In this document: positions 18,406 to 26,498 of the stretch, piece by piece
Numbering within the stretch: position 1 is the stretch's first letter
How the letters are laid out: each line of letters opens with the position of its first letter
Program-made: the position numbers and the translations under genes
Notes under the pieces: model-generated
What the model was told of the DNA's origin: nothing
Seen by the model: only the letters and a program-made list of their open reading frames with translations
The model's database searches: none
Origin: Paraburkholderia sp041321145
GTDB lineage: Bacteria; Pseudomonadota; Gammaproteobacteria; Burkholderiales; Burkholderiaceae
Direction of reading: 5' to 3'
DNA length: 64,000 nucleotides
NCBI RefSeq assembly: GCF_041321145.1
Contig: NZ_JBGGWA010000007.1
Location: 323,264-387,263, forward strand

Positions 18406-19404
18406 TCACGCCGACAGCCGCCGCTCGACACTCGGCGCGTGACCAAACTGCGCGCGGTAGGCCTTGCTGAAATGACACGGCGAATGAAAGCCGCACACGG
18501 CCGTGACGCGCGCGATCGACGCATCCGTGTTGCGCAGCAGTTCGCGCGCGCGGCGCAGCCGCAGAGTGAGGTAATAGTGCGTCGGCGATACGCTCAGAAA
18601 CATCTTGAACATGCGCTGCAAATGGCGTTGAGACAGATGCACGAGCCGCGCAAGTTCATCGAGCGACAACGGCTCTTCGATATTCGCCTCCATCAGCCGC
18701 ACGACTTCGATCAGTTCCGCACGCGAAAACCCGACCCGCGCGTCGACGGGAATGTGCTGATAATCGGTCGACCCTCGAATCCGCTCGACGATGAACTGCT
18801 CGGACACTTGCGCCGCGACAGCGTGGCCGAGGCGCATGCCGACCAGGTTCAGCATCAGATCGAGCGGCGCGGTGCCGCCGGTGCAGGTCATCCGGTCACG
18901 GTCGATCACGAACAGTTCATCCGCGAAATGCACGTGCGGATAGCGCTTGTGCAAGGGCGACATGTCTTCCCAATGCACGGTACAGCGATAACCGTCGAGC
19001 AGGTTCGCGGCCAGCAGCGCATACGGTCCGGTGCAGATGCCGCCGAGCGGAATGCCCTTAGACGCAACGTCGCGCAGCAACGCGATAATCGTGTCGTCGA
19101 CATAGTCACGCACATGCCAGCCGGCACAGACGATCAGCACATCCGGCATGCCCGCCGCGGCCAGCGTCGTGGTCGGCTTCACGGTGATGCCGTTGCTCGC
19201 TCGCGCCGGCTCGCCGTCCGGCGTGATCACCGACCAGGTGTAGTGCTGCGCGCGACCCACGTAATTGGCCATACGCAACACTTCGACCGCGCTGGTGAAG
19301 GCGATCATCGAAAAATTCGGCAGCGTCAGAAAGCCGAAATGCGCAAGCCCGGACAGCGGCGATTCGGATTCGGCCTCGACAGGTGTGATCGCGTCGCGCT
19401 TCAT
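18406..19404 (-). CDS. GlxA-type transcriptional regulator, probable choline/glycine-betaine pathway activator
   Basis: A 332-residue regulator with an N-terminal DJ-1/PfpI-like domain (HFGFLTLPNFSMIAFTSAVEVLRMANYV, ICTGPYALLAAN) and a C-terminal AraC HTH (SLDELARLVHLSQRHLQRMFK, VTAVCGFHSPCHFSKAYR). Its N-terminal signature is closer to GbdR/SouR-type activators than that of the regulator at 16.2 kb. It lies between choW (gap 9 bases) and choX on the same strand, so it is probably co-transcribed with the transporter it may control. A GbdR-like role is inferred. Confidence 0.85.
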   Translation of the reverse strand: MKRDAITPVEAESESPLSGLAHFGFLTLPNFSMIAFTSAVEVLRMANYVGRAQHYTWSVITPDGEPARASNGITVKPTTTLAAAGMPDVLIVCAGWHVRDYVDDTIIALLRDVASKGIPLGGICTGPYALLAANLLDGYRCTVHWEDMSPLHKRYPHVHFADELFVIDRDRMTCTGGTAPLDLMLNLVGMRLGHAVAAQVSEQFIVERIRGSTDYQHIPVDARVGFSRAELIEVVRLMEANIEEPLSLDELARLVHLSQRHLQRMFKMFLSVSPTHYYLTLRLRRARELLRNTDASIARVTAVCGFHSPCHFSKAYRAQFGHAPSVERRLSA

Positions 19405-19413
19405 AGAGGCGGC

Positions 19414-20316
19414 TCAGCTATGTTGCGCCGCCGGCGCCCGGCGCACCTTCATGACACTGCGGATGCCCGAGAGCAGCGGCGCCCGCGCCATGCCCGGCGA
19501 GCGGCCGAAGCTTTCCGTGATGCGGTCGAGAATGATCGCGAGCATCACCACCGAGAGACCGCTTTCGAAGCCGAGCCCGATATCGAGCCGCTGAATACTG
19601 GCCAGCACGTCGTTACCGAGACCCCCTGCGCCGACCATCGAGGCGATGATCACCATCGACAAAGCCATCATGATCGTCTGGTTCACGCCGGTCATGATCG
19701 AGGGCAACGCATTCGGAAACTGCACCTTGTAGAGCAATTGCCACGGCGTGCAGCCAAACGCCTGCCCTGCTTCGACGATTTCGCGGTTCACATGCTTGAT
19801 GCCGAGCGACGTCAGGCGCACGGCAGGCGGCATCGCGAAGATCACGGTGGAAAGAATCCCCGGCACGCGGCCGAGACCGAACAGCATCGCCGCCGGAATC
19901 AGGTACACGAACGCGGGCATGGTCTGCATCAGGTCGAGCACGGGGCGCACGATCATCTCGACGGTGCGGCTCTTCGCCGTCCAGATGCCGAGCGGCACGC
20001 CGAGCAGCAGGCTGATCAAGGTCGACGAGAGCGTAAGGCCGAGCGTGATCACCATCTGATCCCAGAAGCCGGTGCCGTAGATCAGCAGCATCGAGAGCAA
20101 GGTGAACAGCGCGAACCGCCAGCCCACGCGCCACAAGCCGATACCGACAAAAAACGCCATCAGCGCCCACATCGGCACCGCTTGCAGGCTGTGCTCGACT
20201 ACCGCGGCAAAGCTCTCGATGACCTTGCCGATGGAATCGAAGGTTTTCGCATCATGGTCGAGCAGGTAGTGAACGCCGTGATCGACCCAGGCGCCAAGTG
20301 GAATGATTTCAGACAT
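19414..20316 (-). CDS. choW: Choline ABC transporter, permease
   Basis: A 300-residue permease of the ProW/OpuAB/ChoW type, with about six membrane helices. The EAA-like coupling loop is GQAFGCTPWQLLYKVQFPNALPSIMTG, and the helix LLLGVPLGIWTAKS precedes it. I start it at MSEIIPLGAWVDHGV (20316), where it overlaps the choV stop by 8 bases, rather than nine codons upstream. With ChoV and ChoX it forms a choline importer. Confidence 0.92.
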   Translation of the reverse strand: MSEIIPLGAWVDHGVHYLLDHDAKTFDSIGKVIESFAAVVEHSLQAVPMWALMAFFVGIGLWRVGWRFALFTLLSMLLIYGTGFWDQMVITLGLTLSSTLISLLLGVPLGIWTAKSRTVEMIVRPVLDLMQTMPAFVYLIPAAMLFGLGRVPGILSTVIFAMPPAVRLTSLGIKHVNREIVEAGQAFGCTPWQLLYKVQFPNALPSIMTGVNQTIMMALSMVIIASMVGAGGLGNDVLASIQRLDIGLGFESGLSVVMLAIILDRITESFGRSPGMARAPLLSGIRSVMKVRRAPAAQHS

Positions 20317-21487
20317 GGGAACCTCGGTGGCGCGTGAGAACATTCAGCACGTTCGTCTTGTTGACCGAACCGCAATAGGAGCCGTCCGCTTCGACGACCG
20401 GCAACGGCGCACGGCTCGCCACGACGCGTTCGACGACATCGTCCAAAGGCGTAGTGCGGCGGATACATTCGATGTGATTGAGCTGCGGCGACGCGCTGCC
20501 CATCGCATCGCGGCACACGAAACCGCGAATCTTGCGCTCGCCGTCGAGCACGAACGCGTAGTCGGCGCTGCCGTTGAGCGTCGCGGCTACGCTCGATGCG
20601 TCGATCTGCAGCGAGTGCTGCATGAGCGGCACCGCGTCGGTCTGCATCAGGTCGCCGGCCGTCAGATAACGGCTAGTGTCGATGCCTTCGAAAAACGCTC
20701 GCACGTAATCATCGGCGGGATTCGTGATGATTTGCTGCGGCGTGCCGATCTGCACTACCTTGCCGCCTTCCATGATCGCGATCCGCGTGCCGATGCGCAT
20801 CGCTTCTTCCAGATCGTGCGAGACGAACAGAATGGTGCGCTGCTGCTCGCGTTGCAGATCGAGCAGCACGTTCTGCATTTCCTTGCGCTTGAGCGGATCG
20901 AGCGCGGAGAAGGCCTCGTCCATGATCATCAGCGAGGGGTTGACCGCCAGCGCCCGCGCGAGACCCACGCGCTGCTGCATGCCGCCGGACAACTGCGCGG
21001 GCAGCTTTTCCGCGAACGGCGCGAGGCCGACCTGCTCCAGCACGCTCATCGCGCGCTTCTCGCGTTCCTTGCGGCCGAGGCCCGCCACTTCCAGCCCGAA
21101 TGCCGCGTTGGACAGCACGGTGCGCTGCGGCATCAACGCAAAGGACTGGAACACCATGCTCATGTCCTTGCGGCGCAGCGCCGTCAGTTCCGAGCGCGGC
21201 ACGCTGGCCACATCGCGGCCGTCGATCAGCACCTTACCGGCGGTCGGCTCGACGAGGCGATTGATCAGGCGAATCAGCGTCGACTTGCCGGAGCCGGAGA
21301 GGCCCATCAGCACGAAGATTTCGCCTTCCTTGACTTCGAACGATACGTTGTGGACACCGACGATGTGACCCGTGCGCGCGAACACGTCCTCTTTCGTCGC
21401 GCCGCCTGCCAGCATGCCAATCGCCTGCTTCGGATTGGTGCCGAACACCTTGCACAGCCCTTCGACCACGACCTTCGGGGAATTCAT
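20309..21487 (-). CDS. choV: Choline ABC transporter, ATP-binding protein with CBS domains
   Basis: A 392-residue ATPase of the ProV/OpuAA/ChoV type. The Walker A is GLSGSGKST, the signature LSGGMQQRVGLARAL and Walker B LMIMDEAFSAL, followed by the His-switch FVSHD. The C-terminal 110 residues look like a CBS pair, the ionic-strength or nucleotide sensor of this family. The start at MNSPKVVVEGL (21487) is set by GGAG about 10 bases upstream; the 20 extra codons of the longer frame lie in repeat DNA. First gene of choV-choW-regulator-choX. Confidence 0.93.
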   Translation of the reverse strand: MNSPKVVVEGLCKVFGTNPKQAIGMLAGGATKEDVFARTGHIVGVHNVSFEVKEGEIFVLMGLSGSGKSTLIRLINRLVEPTAGKVLIDGRDVASVPRSELTALRRKDMSMVFQSFALMPQRTVLSNAAFGLEVAGLGRKEREKRAMSVLEQVGLAPFAEKLPAQLSGGMQQRVGLARALAVNPSLMIMDEAFSALDPLKRKEMQNVLLDLQREQQRTILFVSHDLEEAMRIGTRIAIMEGGKVVQIGTPQQIITNPADDYVRAFFEGIDTSRYLTAGDLMQTDAVPLMQHSLQIDASSVAATLNGSADYAFVLDGERKIRGFVCRDAMGSASPQLNHIECIRRTTPLDDVVERVVASRAPLPVVEADGSYCGSVNKTNVLNVLTRHRGSHV

Positions 21488-21502
21488 TGAATACTCTCCT
21501 AT

Positions 21503-21656
21503 GTCGACCCGAGTTAGCGCTTTAGCGGTTACTCGGGTCCCATGCAAGGTACTTGCGTCGACCCGAGTTAGCGCTTTAGCTGTCGGCCGGAGTTAGCGCT
21601 TCAGCGCTTACTCCGGCCCCATGCAGAGCACTTACTCGGGCCCCATGCAAGATACT
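21503..21656. repeat. Three to four REP-like hairpin repeats upstream of choV
   Basis: Copies of a unit beginning GTCGACCCGAGTTAGCGC occur at 21503-21526 and 21557-21580, and a variant (GTCGGCCGGAGTTAGCGC) at 21582-21605, each followed by a tail like CCCATGCAAGGTACTTGC. Units fold: ACCCGAGT pairs with ACTCGGGT and GGCCGGAGT with ACTCCGGCC. They stand between the choV start and its presumed promoter, so they would be in the 5' leader. This looks like a dispersed Burkholderiaceae intergenic repeat. Confidence 0.75.
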
Positions 21657-21987
21657 TGCTGCGTGGCGGACGTCCGTCCGCGCTGTGCATACATAGTTGC
21701 CAGAAAAAAGTACGCGTTGCCGACTATTTGCGACAACCACATGTGGAAATGCGACACCATCGCCGCGCGCAAGCTGCCCGATGGCAGTCGGAGCCTTGTG
21801 GGACAACGGATTGGCGGAAGGTAGGGCGATCAGTCGCGCGTGTCGCGCGAGAGCAAGTCGGGGCGATCTGGCGGAAAAAACTGCGGTTCGGCGCGGTGGC
21901 CGGTGCGCATGACGCGGCGCAGCAAGCGCGAAGTTGGCGCGCAGTCGCAACGGACGCCGTTGCGCGTCCACCCGGCGGGGCCGAGGT
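21657..21987. other. Spacer holding the presumed choV promoter, no gene seen
   Basis: About 330 bases between the repeats and a small minus-strand ORF. It contains a short palindrome CCACATGTGG near 21738, but I see no convincing promoter boxes or coding frame. Confidence 0.35.
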
Positions 21988-22116
21988 TCAATGAGCGGCG
22001 CGAACCATCTGCAGCAGACGGTCTGCCCGCGAAAAATACCAGAGCGCAAGGCCGGCCAATACCGGGTACATGCACCACAGACGCGCGAGCGCCCAAACAT
22101 CAGCGGGAAAAAACAT
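21988..22116 (-). CDS. Small single-pass membrane protein, 42 aa
   Basis: A 42-codon gene read on the minus strand: MFFPADVWALARLW, then a hydrophobic segment CMYPVLAGLALWYFS, then a basic tail RADRLLQMVRAAH. A good ribosome site (GCAGGAGACGCA) sits immediately before the ATG. The pattern of short amphipathic N-terminus, one helix and positive tail is typical of real bacterial mini-membrane proteins with the tail inside. No function can be assigned, and there is no close operon partner. Confidence 0.6.
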   Translation of the reverse strand: MFFPADVWALARLWCMYPVLAGLALWYFSRADRLLQMVRAAH

Positions 22117-22409
22117 TGCGTCTCCTGCTACATCGTGAATGCCAGTCGGCAAAAATTGAAATGGCGCGACTCGGCAATGGACTGACGGTTCGTGCCCAAA
22201 ACAGCGTGGCGGGTTGCACACAGCGGAGAAAAAGCGGTGGTTTAGCCGGTTCATGGTGCACGGAAATCATTAGGGCAACCTTAAGGCTGCACACCGTTAC
22301 TCCGTGTTACCAATCTCGCATCCTTCTTGCACCTGCAATCCGCCGTCCTGCCTAAACTTCGGACCATCTTCACTGCCATCGCCCGCAACCATCAGGAGAA
22401 AAGAAAATC

Positions 22410-22718
22410 ATGCACAAAAAGCAATTATCAGTGGTTCTCGGCGGCGCGCTATTAGTGGCTTCCTCAATCGCGTCCGCCCACGTCGACGTGGGCATCGGCA
22501 TCGGCATTCCCGGCCCGGTGTTCGTGCCCGCCCGGCCTGTCTACGTTGCGCCTCCGCCGGTTGTCTATGCGGCTCCGCCGGCAGTGGGATATGGCTATGC
22601 CGACGACTGGCGTGCCCGCGAATGGCATGAGCGGCAGGAATGGCGCGAGCGGCAGTGGCACCGCCATGAGGAGCATGAGCGCGACAGACGCGAGCGCCGC
22701 GGCTGGGATGAGGATTGA
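22410..22718 (+). CDS. Small exported protein with His/Arg/Glu-rich C-terminus
   Basis: A 102-residue exported protein. Residues 1-23 are a signal peptide ending ASSIASA, cleaved before HVDVGIG. A Pro/Val/Tyr-rich middle (VFVPARPVYVAPPPVVYAAPP) leads into a strongly charged tail of repeated WHER/WRER units and EEHERDRRERR. AGGAGA precedes the start. This type of small periplasmic protein is frequent in Burkholderia; function is unknown, and the histidines might bind metal. Confidence 0.8.
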   Translation: MHKKQLSVVLGGALLVASSIASAHVDVGIGIGIPGPVFVPARPVYVAPPPVVYAAPPAVGYGYADDWRAREWHERQEWRERQWHRHEEHERDRRERRGWDED

Positions 22719-22772
22719 GATAAACGGGTGGCCGTGGCATCCCGCCTGTAACGGACTGGCTCCACGGCCGGA

Positions 22773-22796
22773 CGCCTCATGAAACTCACTGAGGCG
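22773..22796. terminator. Short hairpin between convergent genes
   Basis: A 7-base inverted repeat, CGCCTCA and TGAGGCG, with a 10-base loop lies between the convergent genes ending at 22718 and 22812. No T-run follows, so this is a weak call. Confidence 0.35.
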
Positions 22797-22811
22797 CCCT
22801 CTGCTTTCTAC

Positions 22812-23912
22812 TTACTGAGCGACGAAGAGCATCCCGTGCGGATCCTGCAGCGCGGATGCGGCACCGATACCCGCGACTACCGGCGTGAGGTGGCCGGACT
22901 TCAAGTCCAACTGCATCACCTGGCCCTGGCCTGCGCTGTACGCGTCACCCTGCTTGAACGGCGCATCGACCCGGTAAGTCGTGTTGCTGGAGTCCGTGAA
23001 CAGCATGAACGTCTTGCCCGTCGGACCCGCCGCCGGCACAAAGCGCGTATCGTCGACCGGGTAGACCGGACCGTCCTTATCGCTGTACAGCGTGAGCGTC
23101 AGGACACTGACGCTCTGGCTCGGCCCCGGATTGCCGATGAAGACGAGCTTGCCGTCCGCCTGGCTATCCAGCACGAGTTTGCCCGTCGGGTCGATGGCCA
23201 ATGAATCGGGATCGGTCAGCGTCAGCGTCACCGGCTGATTGAAAGTCGGGTTCGCGGCTCCCCCCACCGACGGTGTGATGTCGATGGCCTGAGCATTGCC
23301 CGCCAGCACCGGCGTCACGTCGAAAGTCGAACCGTTCGCATTCAGCGTGAGCGCGACGACAGTCGGCCCCACACCCGGCGTCGCGGGAGCCGATGCACTC
23401 ACGTACACGACACCGTTGATGAGTTGCATATCGTCGTAGCCGCCGCGGTGGACGGTGGGATTGACGGTCGCCTGATAGGTCTTCTGCGCGCCCGAAGCCA
23501 GGTCGATGATGGTCAACTCGGGTTTGCCGTCTTCATTGGCCATTGCCCAAAGCGTGTTGGTGTCGCTGCGCGCCATCAGGCCGTCCACATGACCCGGCAC
23601 CGTGAAGACTTTCAAGGCGTTGCCGTTCAAGTCGTACTGCACGACCTGGTTGGTGATGCCGGGCACCGAGCCGTCCTTCACTTCGCCGGCGTTCTGATAA
23701 CCGATGAATACGCTGGAACCCAGCTGCACGATTGAATCCGGCTTCTGTGTTGCCGACGGCGCCCGGGCGAATACCGCGAGGGTGTAGCCGGCGGCCGTCG
23801 CCGTATTGGGAATCGGAGTCGCCGCTGCAGGGCTCGGATTGTCACTGCCTCCGCCGCACGCCGAAAGTGCCATCACAACCGAAATCATCAAAGCGATGGA
23901 AGTCTTTTTCAT
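22812..23912 (-). CDS. Lipoprotein with beta-propeller-like repeats, function unknown
   Basis: A 366-residue lipoprotein. The signal peptide ends in the lipobox LSAC with the lipidated Cys at about 19, followed by GGGSD and a Pro/Ala linker. The mature protein is rich in short beta-strand motifs such as SVFIGYQNAGEV, VVQYDLNGNALKVFTV, LTIIDLASG and LVLDSQADGKLVFIG, suggesting a beta-propeller of NHL or quinoprotein-dehydrogenase type. I do not recognise a specific family. The start is supported by AGGA about 10 bases upstream. It is divergent from the 93-residue exported protein gene. Confidence 0.75.
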   Translation of the reverse strand: MKKTSIALMISVVMALSACGGGSDNPSPAAATPIPNTATAAGYTLAVFARAPSATQKPDSIVQLGSSVFIGYQNAGEVKDGSVPGITNQVVQYDLNGNALKVFTVPGHVDGLMARSDTNTLWAMANEDGKPELTIIDLASGAQKTYQATVNPTVHRGGYDDMQLINGVVYVSASAPATPGVGPTVVALTLNANGSTFDVTPVLAGNAQAIDITPSVGGAANPTFNQPVTLTLTDPDSLAIDPTGKLVLDSQADGKLVFIGNPGPSQSVSVLTLTLYSDKDGPVYPVDDTRFVPAAGPTGKTFMLFTDSSNTTYRVDAPFKQGDAYSAGQGQVMQLDLKSGHLTPVVAGIGAASALQDPHGMLFVAQ

Positions 23913-24404
23913 TTTTAAAGGTGTCCTGATTAAATGTACTTCTTCTTTGTCAAGTAAACGACATCCCTCTACCGCGTCAGTACAGTAAAACCGTAAAAAA
24001 CGGCGGTTTCACTTTAGCGGCTCGAAATGTCAATTGAATGACGTTGCGAAACTCAGGCACACCTCGAAAAGATTTTTTTATTAACCCAATGGCAGGCTGT
24101 TCTTTTTTTTCAATTCGAGCGACGCTACCTGACCATCGATTAAGGGACGCTTAAGCGAGGTACGTTCTCGGAACAAAAAAGACCACTACCGTTGAAAGCA
24201 CGATTTTTACTTAAGACATGCTTATGCGCGCACTCACCCGTCACCGTGCTCGCCCCTGTCGCGCAGCAATTTTCGTGCTTCGAAAAGTAAAGGGGAGATG
24301 TTTAACCTCGCCTAAGGAGAAGTTAAGGAAAGCTGCTTATTCTGTGAGTACGCCTCCACCGGATAGGCCGGCGCGGCCGCATCACACACTATTGGAGAAC
24401 CATC
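23913..24404. other. A/T-rich divergent promoter region
   Basis: About 490 bases between two divergent genes for exported proteins, markedly more A/T-rich than the surroundings with several T- and A-runs. It presumably holds both promoters, but I cannot point to convincing -35/-10 pairs. No coding frame is supported. Confidence 0.4.
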
Positions 24405-24686
24405 ATGAAAGCACTCAAACACGTCATGCTCATTGCCTCGATCCTCGCAATCCCGACGTTGTCGTTCGCCCAGCAGCCGAACACACCGATGAACGACACA
24501 ACGACAGCGCCCGCTGTCTCGATGCACGACATGCAGAGCAATCAGCCGCATACGCAATATCAGCAGCCTTCGCACACCACGTCCGGCTATGGCGACAGCT
24601 CGGGTTACGGCGCCCCTGCCGCAGGCTCTTCGCAGTCGTCGGCGATGCACTTCGTCGGTAAGAACTCGCGGGTGTTCAATCATTAA
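24405..24686 (+). CDS. Small exported protein, 93 aa
   Basis: A 93-residue protein with a clean signal peptide (MKALKHVMLIASILAIPTLSFA, cleavage before QQP). The mature part is low-complexity, rich in Gln, Ser, Thr, His and Gly, with SGYGDSSGYGAPAAGSS. GGAG lies 8 bases before the ATG. It resembles the small DUF4148-like periplasmic proteins common in Burkholderia, but I cannot confirm the family. No role can be assigned. Confidence 0.75.
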   Translation: MKALKHVMLIASILAIPTLSFAQQPNTPMNDTTTAPAVSMHDMQSNQPHTQYQQPSHTTSGYGDSSGYGAPAAGSSQSSAMHFVGKNSRVFNH

Positions 24687-24846
24687 AAGCCCGTGCAATG
24701 ACACCTGCACTTCCGCGCTGTTCGCAACTTCCAGGTCAGCGGACAACCAGCAGCGCGGGGAGGTAGGCGCATCTTCAATCAGTACGACGACATCATTTCG
24801 GGCGGGAGCCGCCCAAGATAGTCGCTTGCCGATAGTCAAATTTTAA

Positions 24847-24863
24847 GTTCTGCATTGCAGAAC
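24847..24863. promoter_or_regulatory. Perfect palindrome, candidate IclR-type operator (site 1)
   Basis: GTTCTGCATTGCAGAAC has perfect 8-base arms around a single T. Near-identical sites recur at 24986, 27366, 27567 and 38085 in front of the catabolic genes of this cluster, so it is probably the site of one regulator, most likely the IclR protein encoded at 40-41 kb. This copy is about 450 bases before the porin start. Confidence 0.6.
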
Positions 24864-24867
24864 TGCC

Positions 24868-24912
24868 TTGGCGACAACGCAAACGGTAATCCAAACCGGT
24901 TGTTGTCGCCAA
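24868..24912. repeat. 11-base inverted repeat with nested palindrome
   Basis: TTGGCGACAAC (24868-24878) and GTTGTCGCCAA (24902-24912) form a stem around a loop that itself contains CGGT...ACCG. It lies directly after operator site 1 and could end transcription from the 93-residue gene 180 bases upstream. Confidence 0.5.
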
Positions 24913-24985
24913 TTTCCTTGTATTACATAGCCTTACAGAACAAATCAAGCACCCTCCCCCCGCCAGGTGTTTTCCCTATTTTGGA

Positions 24986-24996
24986 CTGCATTGCAG
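24986..24996. promoter_or_regulatory. Candidate IclR-type operator (site 2), upstream of the porin promoter
   Basis: CTGCATTGCAG is the core of the palindrome seen at site 1. Its centre is 28 bases upstream of the TTGACA at 25019, about -64 relative to the expected start of transcription, a position typical of activation. Confidence 0.55.
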
Positions 24997-25018
24997 GCCA
25001 ACCGAGCGATTTCCCCCG

Positions 25019-25048
25019 TTGACACAGAACGAACGATCGTGCCAAATT
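25019..25048 (+). promoter_or_regulatory. Promoter of the porin gene, shared with the ABC importer
   Basis: TTGACA at 25019 is followed by CGTGCCAAATT ending at 25048. The 30-base stretch matches the one at 27602-27631 in 24 positions by eye, including identical spacing and the same palindrome 28-29 bases upstream. The -10 is poor, which fits dependence on an activator. The leader to the porin ATG is about 255 bases. Confidence 0.55.
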
Positions 25049-25305
25049 GCGCCTGCATCCTGTGCGCAAGCACGCGATCAATGAGCTTTTAGTAGCGCGA
25101 GCGGCCTCAGCGATCAGGAGACACCCGGCAGGCAACCGGACTCAAGGCGCGGACCAGCAGACCCCATATTTCGCATGCCTTATCAGATTGCGAAGGCGTG
25201 TTATCGCCCGTTCAAATCGCATCGCGCAACAAATCGCCAGAACCTTGCAGCACAAGCATTACTTCGCCAGTTCAATTGATTCCAATAAACAAGGAGACAC
25301 GAAGC

Positions 25306-26397
25306 ATGCCGGCAAGTCATCGCAATCGGTTTGGAGCCATTCTCGGATTAGTGGGTGCGTGCGCACTGGGCGCGACCCAGAGCGCCTATGCGCAAAGCAG
25401 TGTCACGCTGTACGGCATCGTCGACGGTTCCCTCCTCTACACCAGCAAAACGCTTAATCCGAAGACCGGCCAGAGCGCAGGTCAACAATACTCGTTCACC
25501 GACAGCGGTCTCTCCGGTTCACGCTTCGGCATGCGCGGCTCGGAAGATCTCGGCGGCAGCGTGCGCGCGATCTTCGAACTCGAAAGCGGCATCAGCATTG
25601 CCAACGGCTCGCTCAGCAATTCGAACGGCAACGAGTTCGGCCGGCAGGCATGGGTCGGCATCGACAGCCGCTTCGGTACGGTCAAGGCCGGCTTGCAGTT
25701 CTCGCCCTTCTTCCTCGCGGTGTACGACTTCGATCCGCGCGAGATGTCGTATTTCGGCAGCGGCCTCATCACGTACCTGAACAACGTCTATGTGACCGGC
25801 CTGTTCAACCCGAACGGCATTTCGTACACGTCGCCGGAAATCGCCGGCTTGCAAGCCAGCGCGATGATGGCGTTAGGCGGCACAGCCGGCGCTTTTCAGG
25901 CGGGCCGTCAGTACTCGGCGAGCCTGCGCTATCACCTCGGCGGCCTGACGGTCGACGCGGCGCTCTACAGCGGCAATGCGGGCGGCAGCGCTGCGACGAT
26001 CGCGATACCGAGCGCGATCGCCTTCAACGGCCGCGCGCTCGGCGCCAGTTACGTCTTCAACAACCTGACCGTGAAGGCTTCCTACGTGCAGTACAAGGTG
26101 GCGGGGTCGTTCAACGATCGTGTCTACTCAGGCGGCGCCCGCTATCGCATCACACCGGCGCTGAACGTCGACGCGGGCGTGTGGGTCACGCGCGACGGGA
26201 TCAACTCGTCGAACAATTCGGTGTTGGCGTCCACCGGCGTGGAGTATTCGCTGTCGAAGGCCACTGCGGTGTATGGACAAGTCGGTTTCGTGACCAATCA
26301 CGGCGCGATGCACACCGGACTATCCGTCAACAATGCACTGGACGAAGCCACCGGCACGACGACCGGCGTCAACGTCGGCGTCCGGCACGTGTTCTAA
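25306..26397 (+). CDS. Outer-membrane porin, Burkholderia OmpC-like (Porin_4 type)
   Basis: A 363-residue trimeric-type general porin. The signal peptide runs to QSAYA with cleavage before QSSVTLYG, and QSSVTLYGIVDGSL is the standard mature start in Burkholderia porins. Other family marks are SRFGMRGSEDLGGSVRAIFELE, NEFGRQAWVGIDS and the C-terminal VNVGVRHVF ending in Phe, required for outer-membrane insertion. The ATG at 25306 is preceded by AAGGAGA. Its promoter resembles that of the importer at 27.8 kb, so it probably admits the same substrate across the outer membrane. Confidence 0.92.
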   Translation: MPASHRNRFGAILGLVGACALGATQSAYAQSSVTLYGIVDGSLLYTSKTLNPKTGQSAGQQYSFTDSGLSGSRFGMRGSEDLGGSVRAIFELESGISIANGSLSNSNGNEFGRQAWVGIDSRFGTVKAGLQFSPFFLAVYDFDPREMSYFGSGLITYLNNVYVTGLFNPNGISYTSPEIAGLQASAMMALGGTAGAFQAGRQYSASLRYHLGGLTVDAALYSGNAGGSAATIAIPSAIAFNGRALGASYVFNNLTVKASYVQYKVAGSFNDRVYSGGARYRITPALNVDAGVWVTRDGINSSNNSVLASTGVEYSLSKATAVYGQVGFVTNHGAMHTGLSVNNALDEATGTTTGVNVGVRHVF

Positions 26398-26498
26398 CGG
26401 CGCCCGTTGGGCAAAGCCGGCGCGCTGCATGCGCGGAGCGCCGGCATCTTGCGCGCGGTTGATGAGGTTGGACGACGCATAGCCGCCCGCATTGCAGC

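Noticed and set aside
18379..20337. Plus-strand 652-codon open frame
   Set aside because: Antisense to the regulator and choW genes, Arg/His-rich, with no ribosome site.
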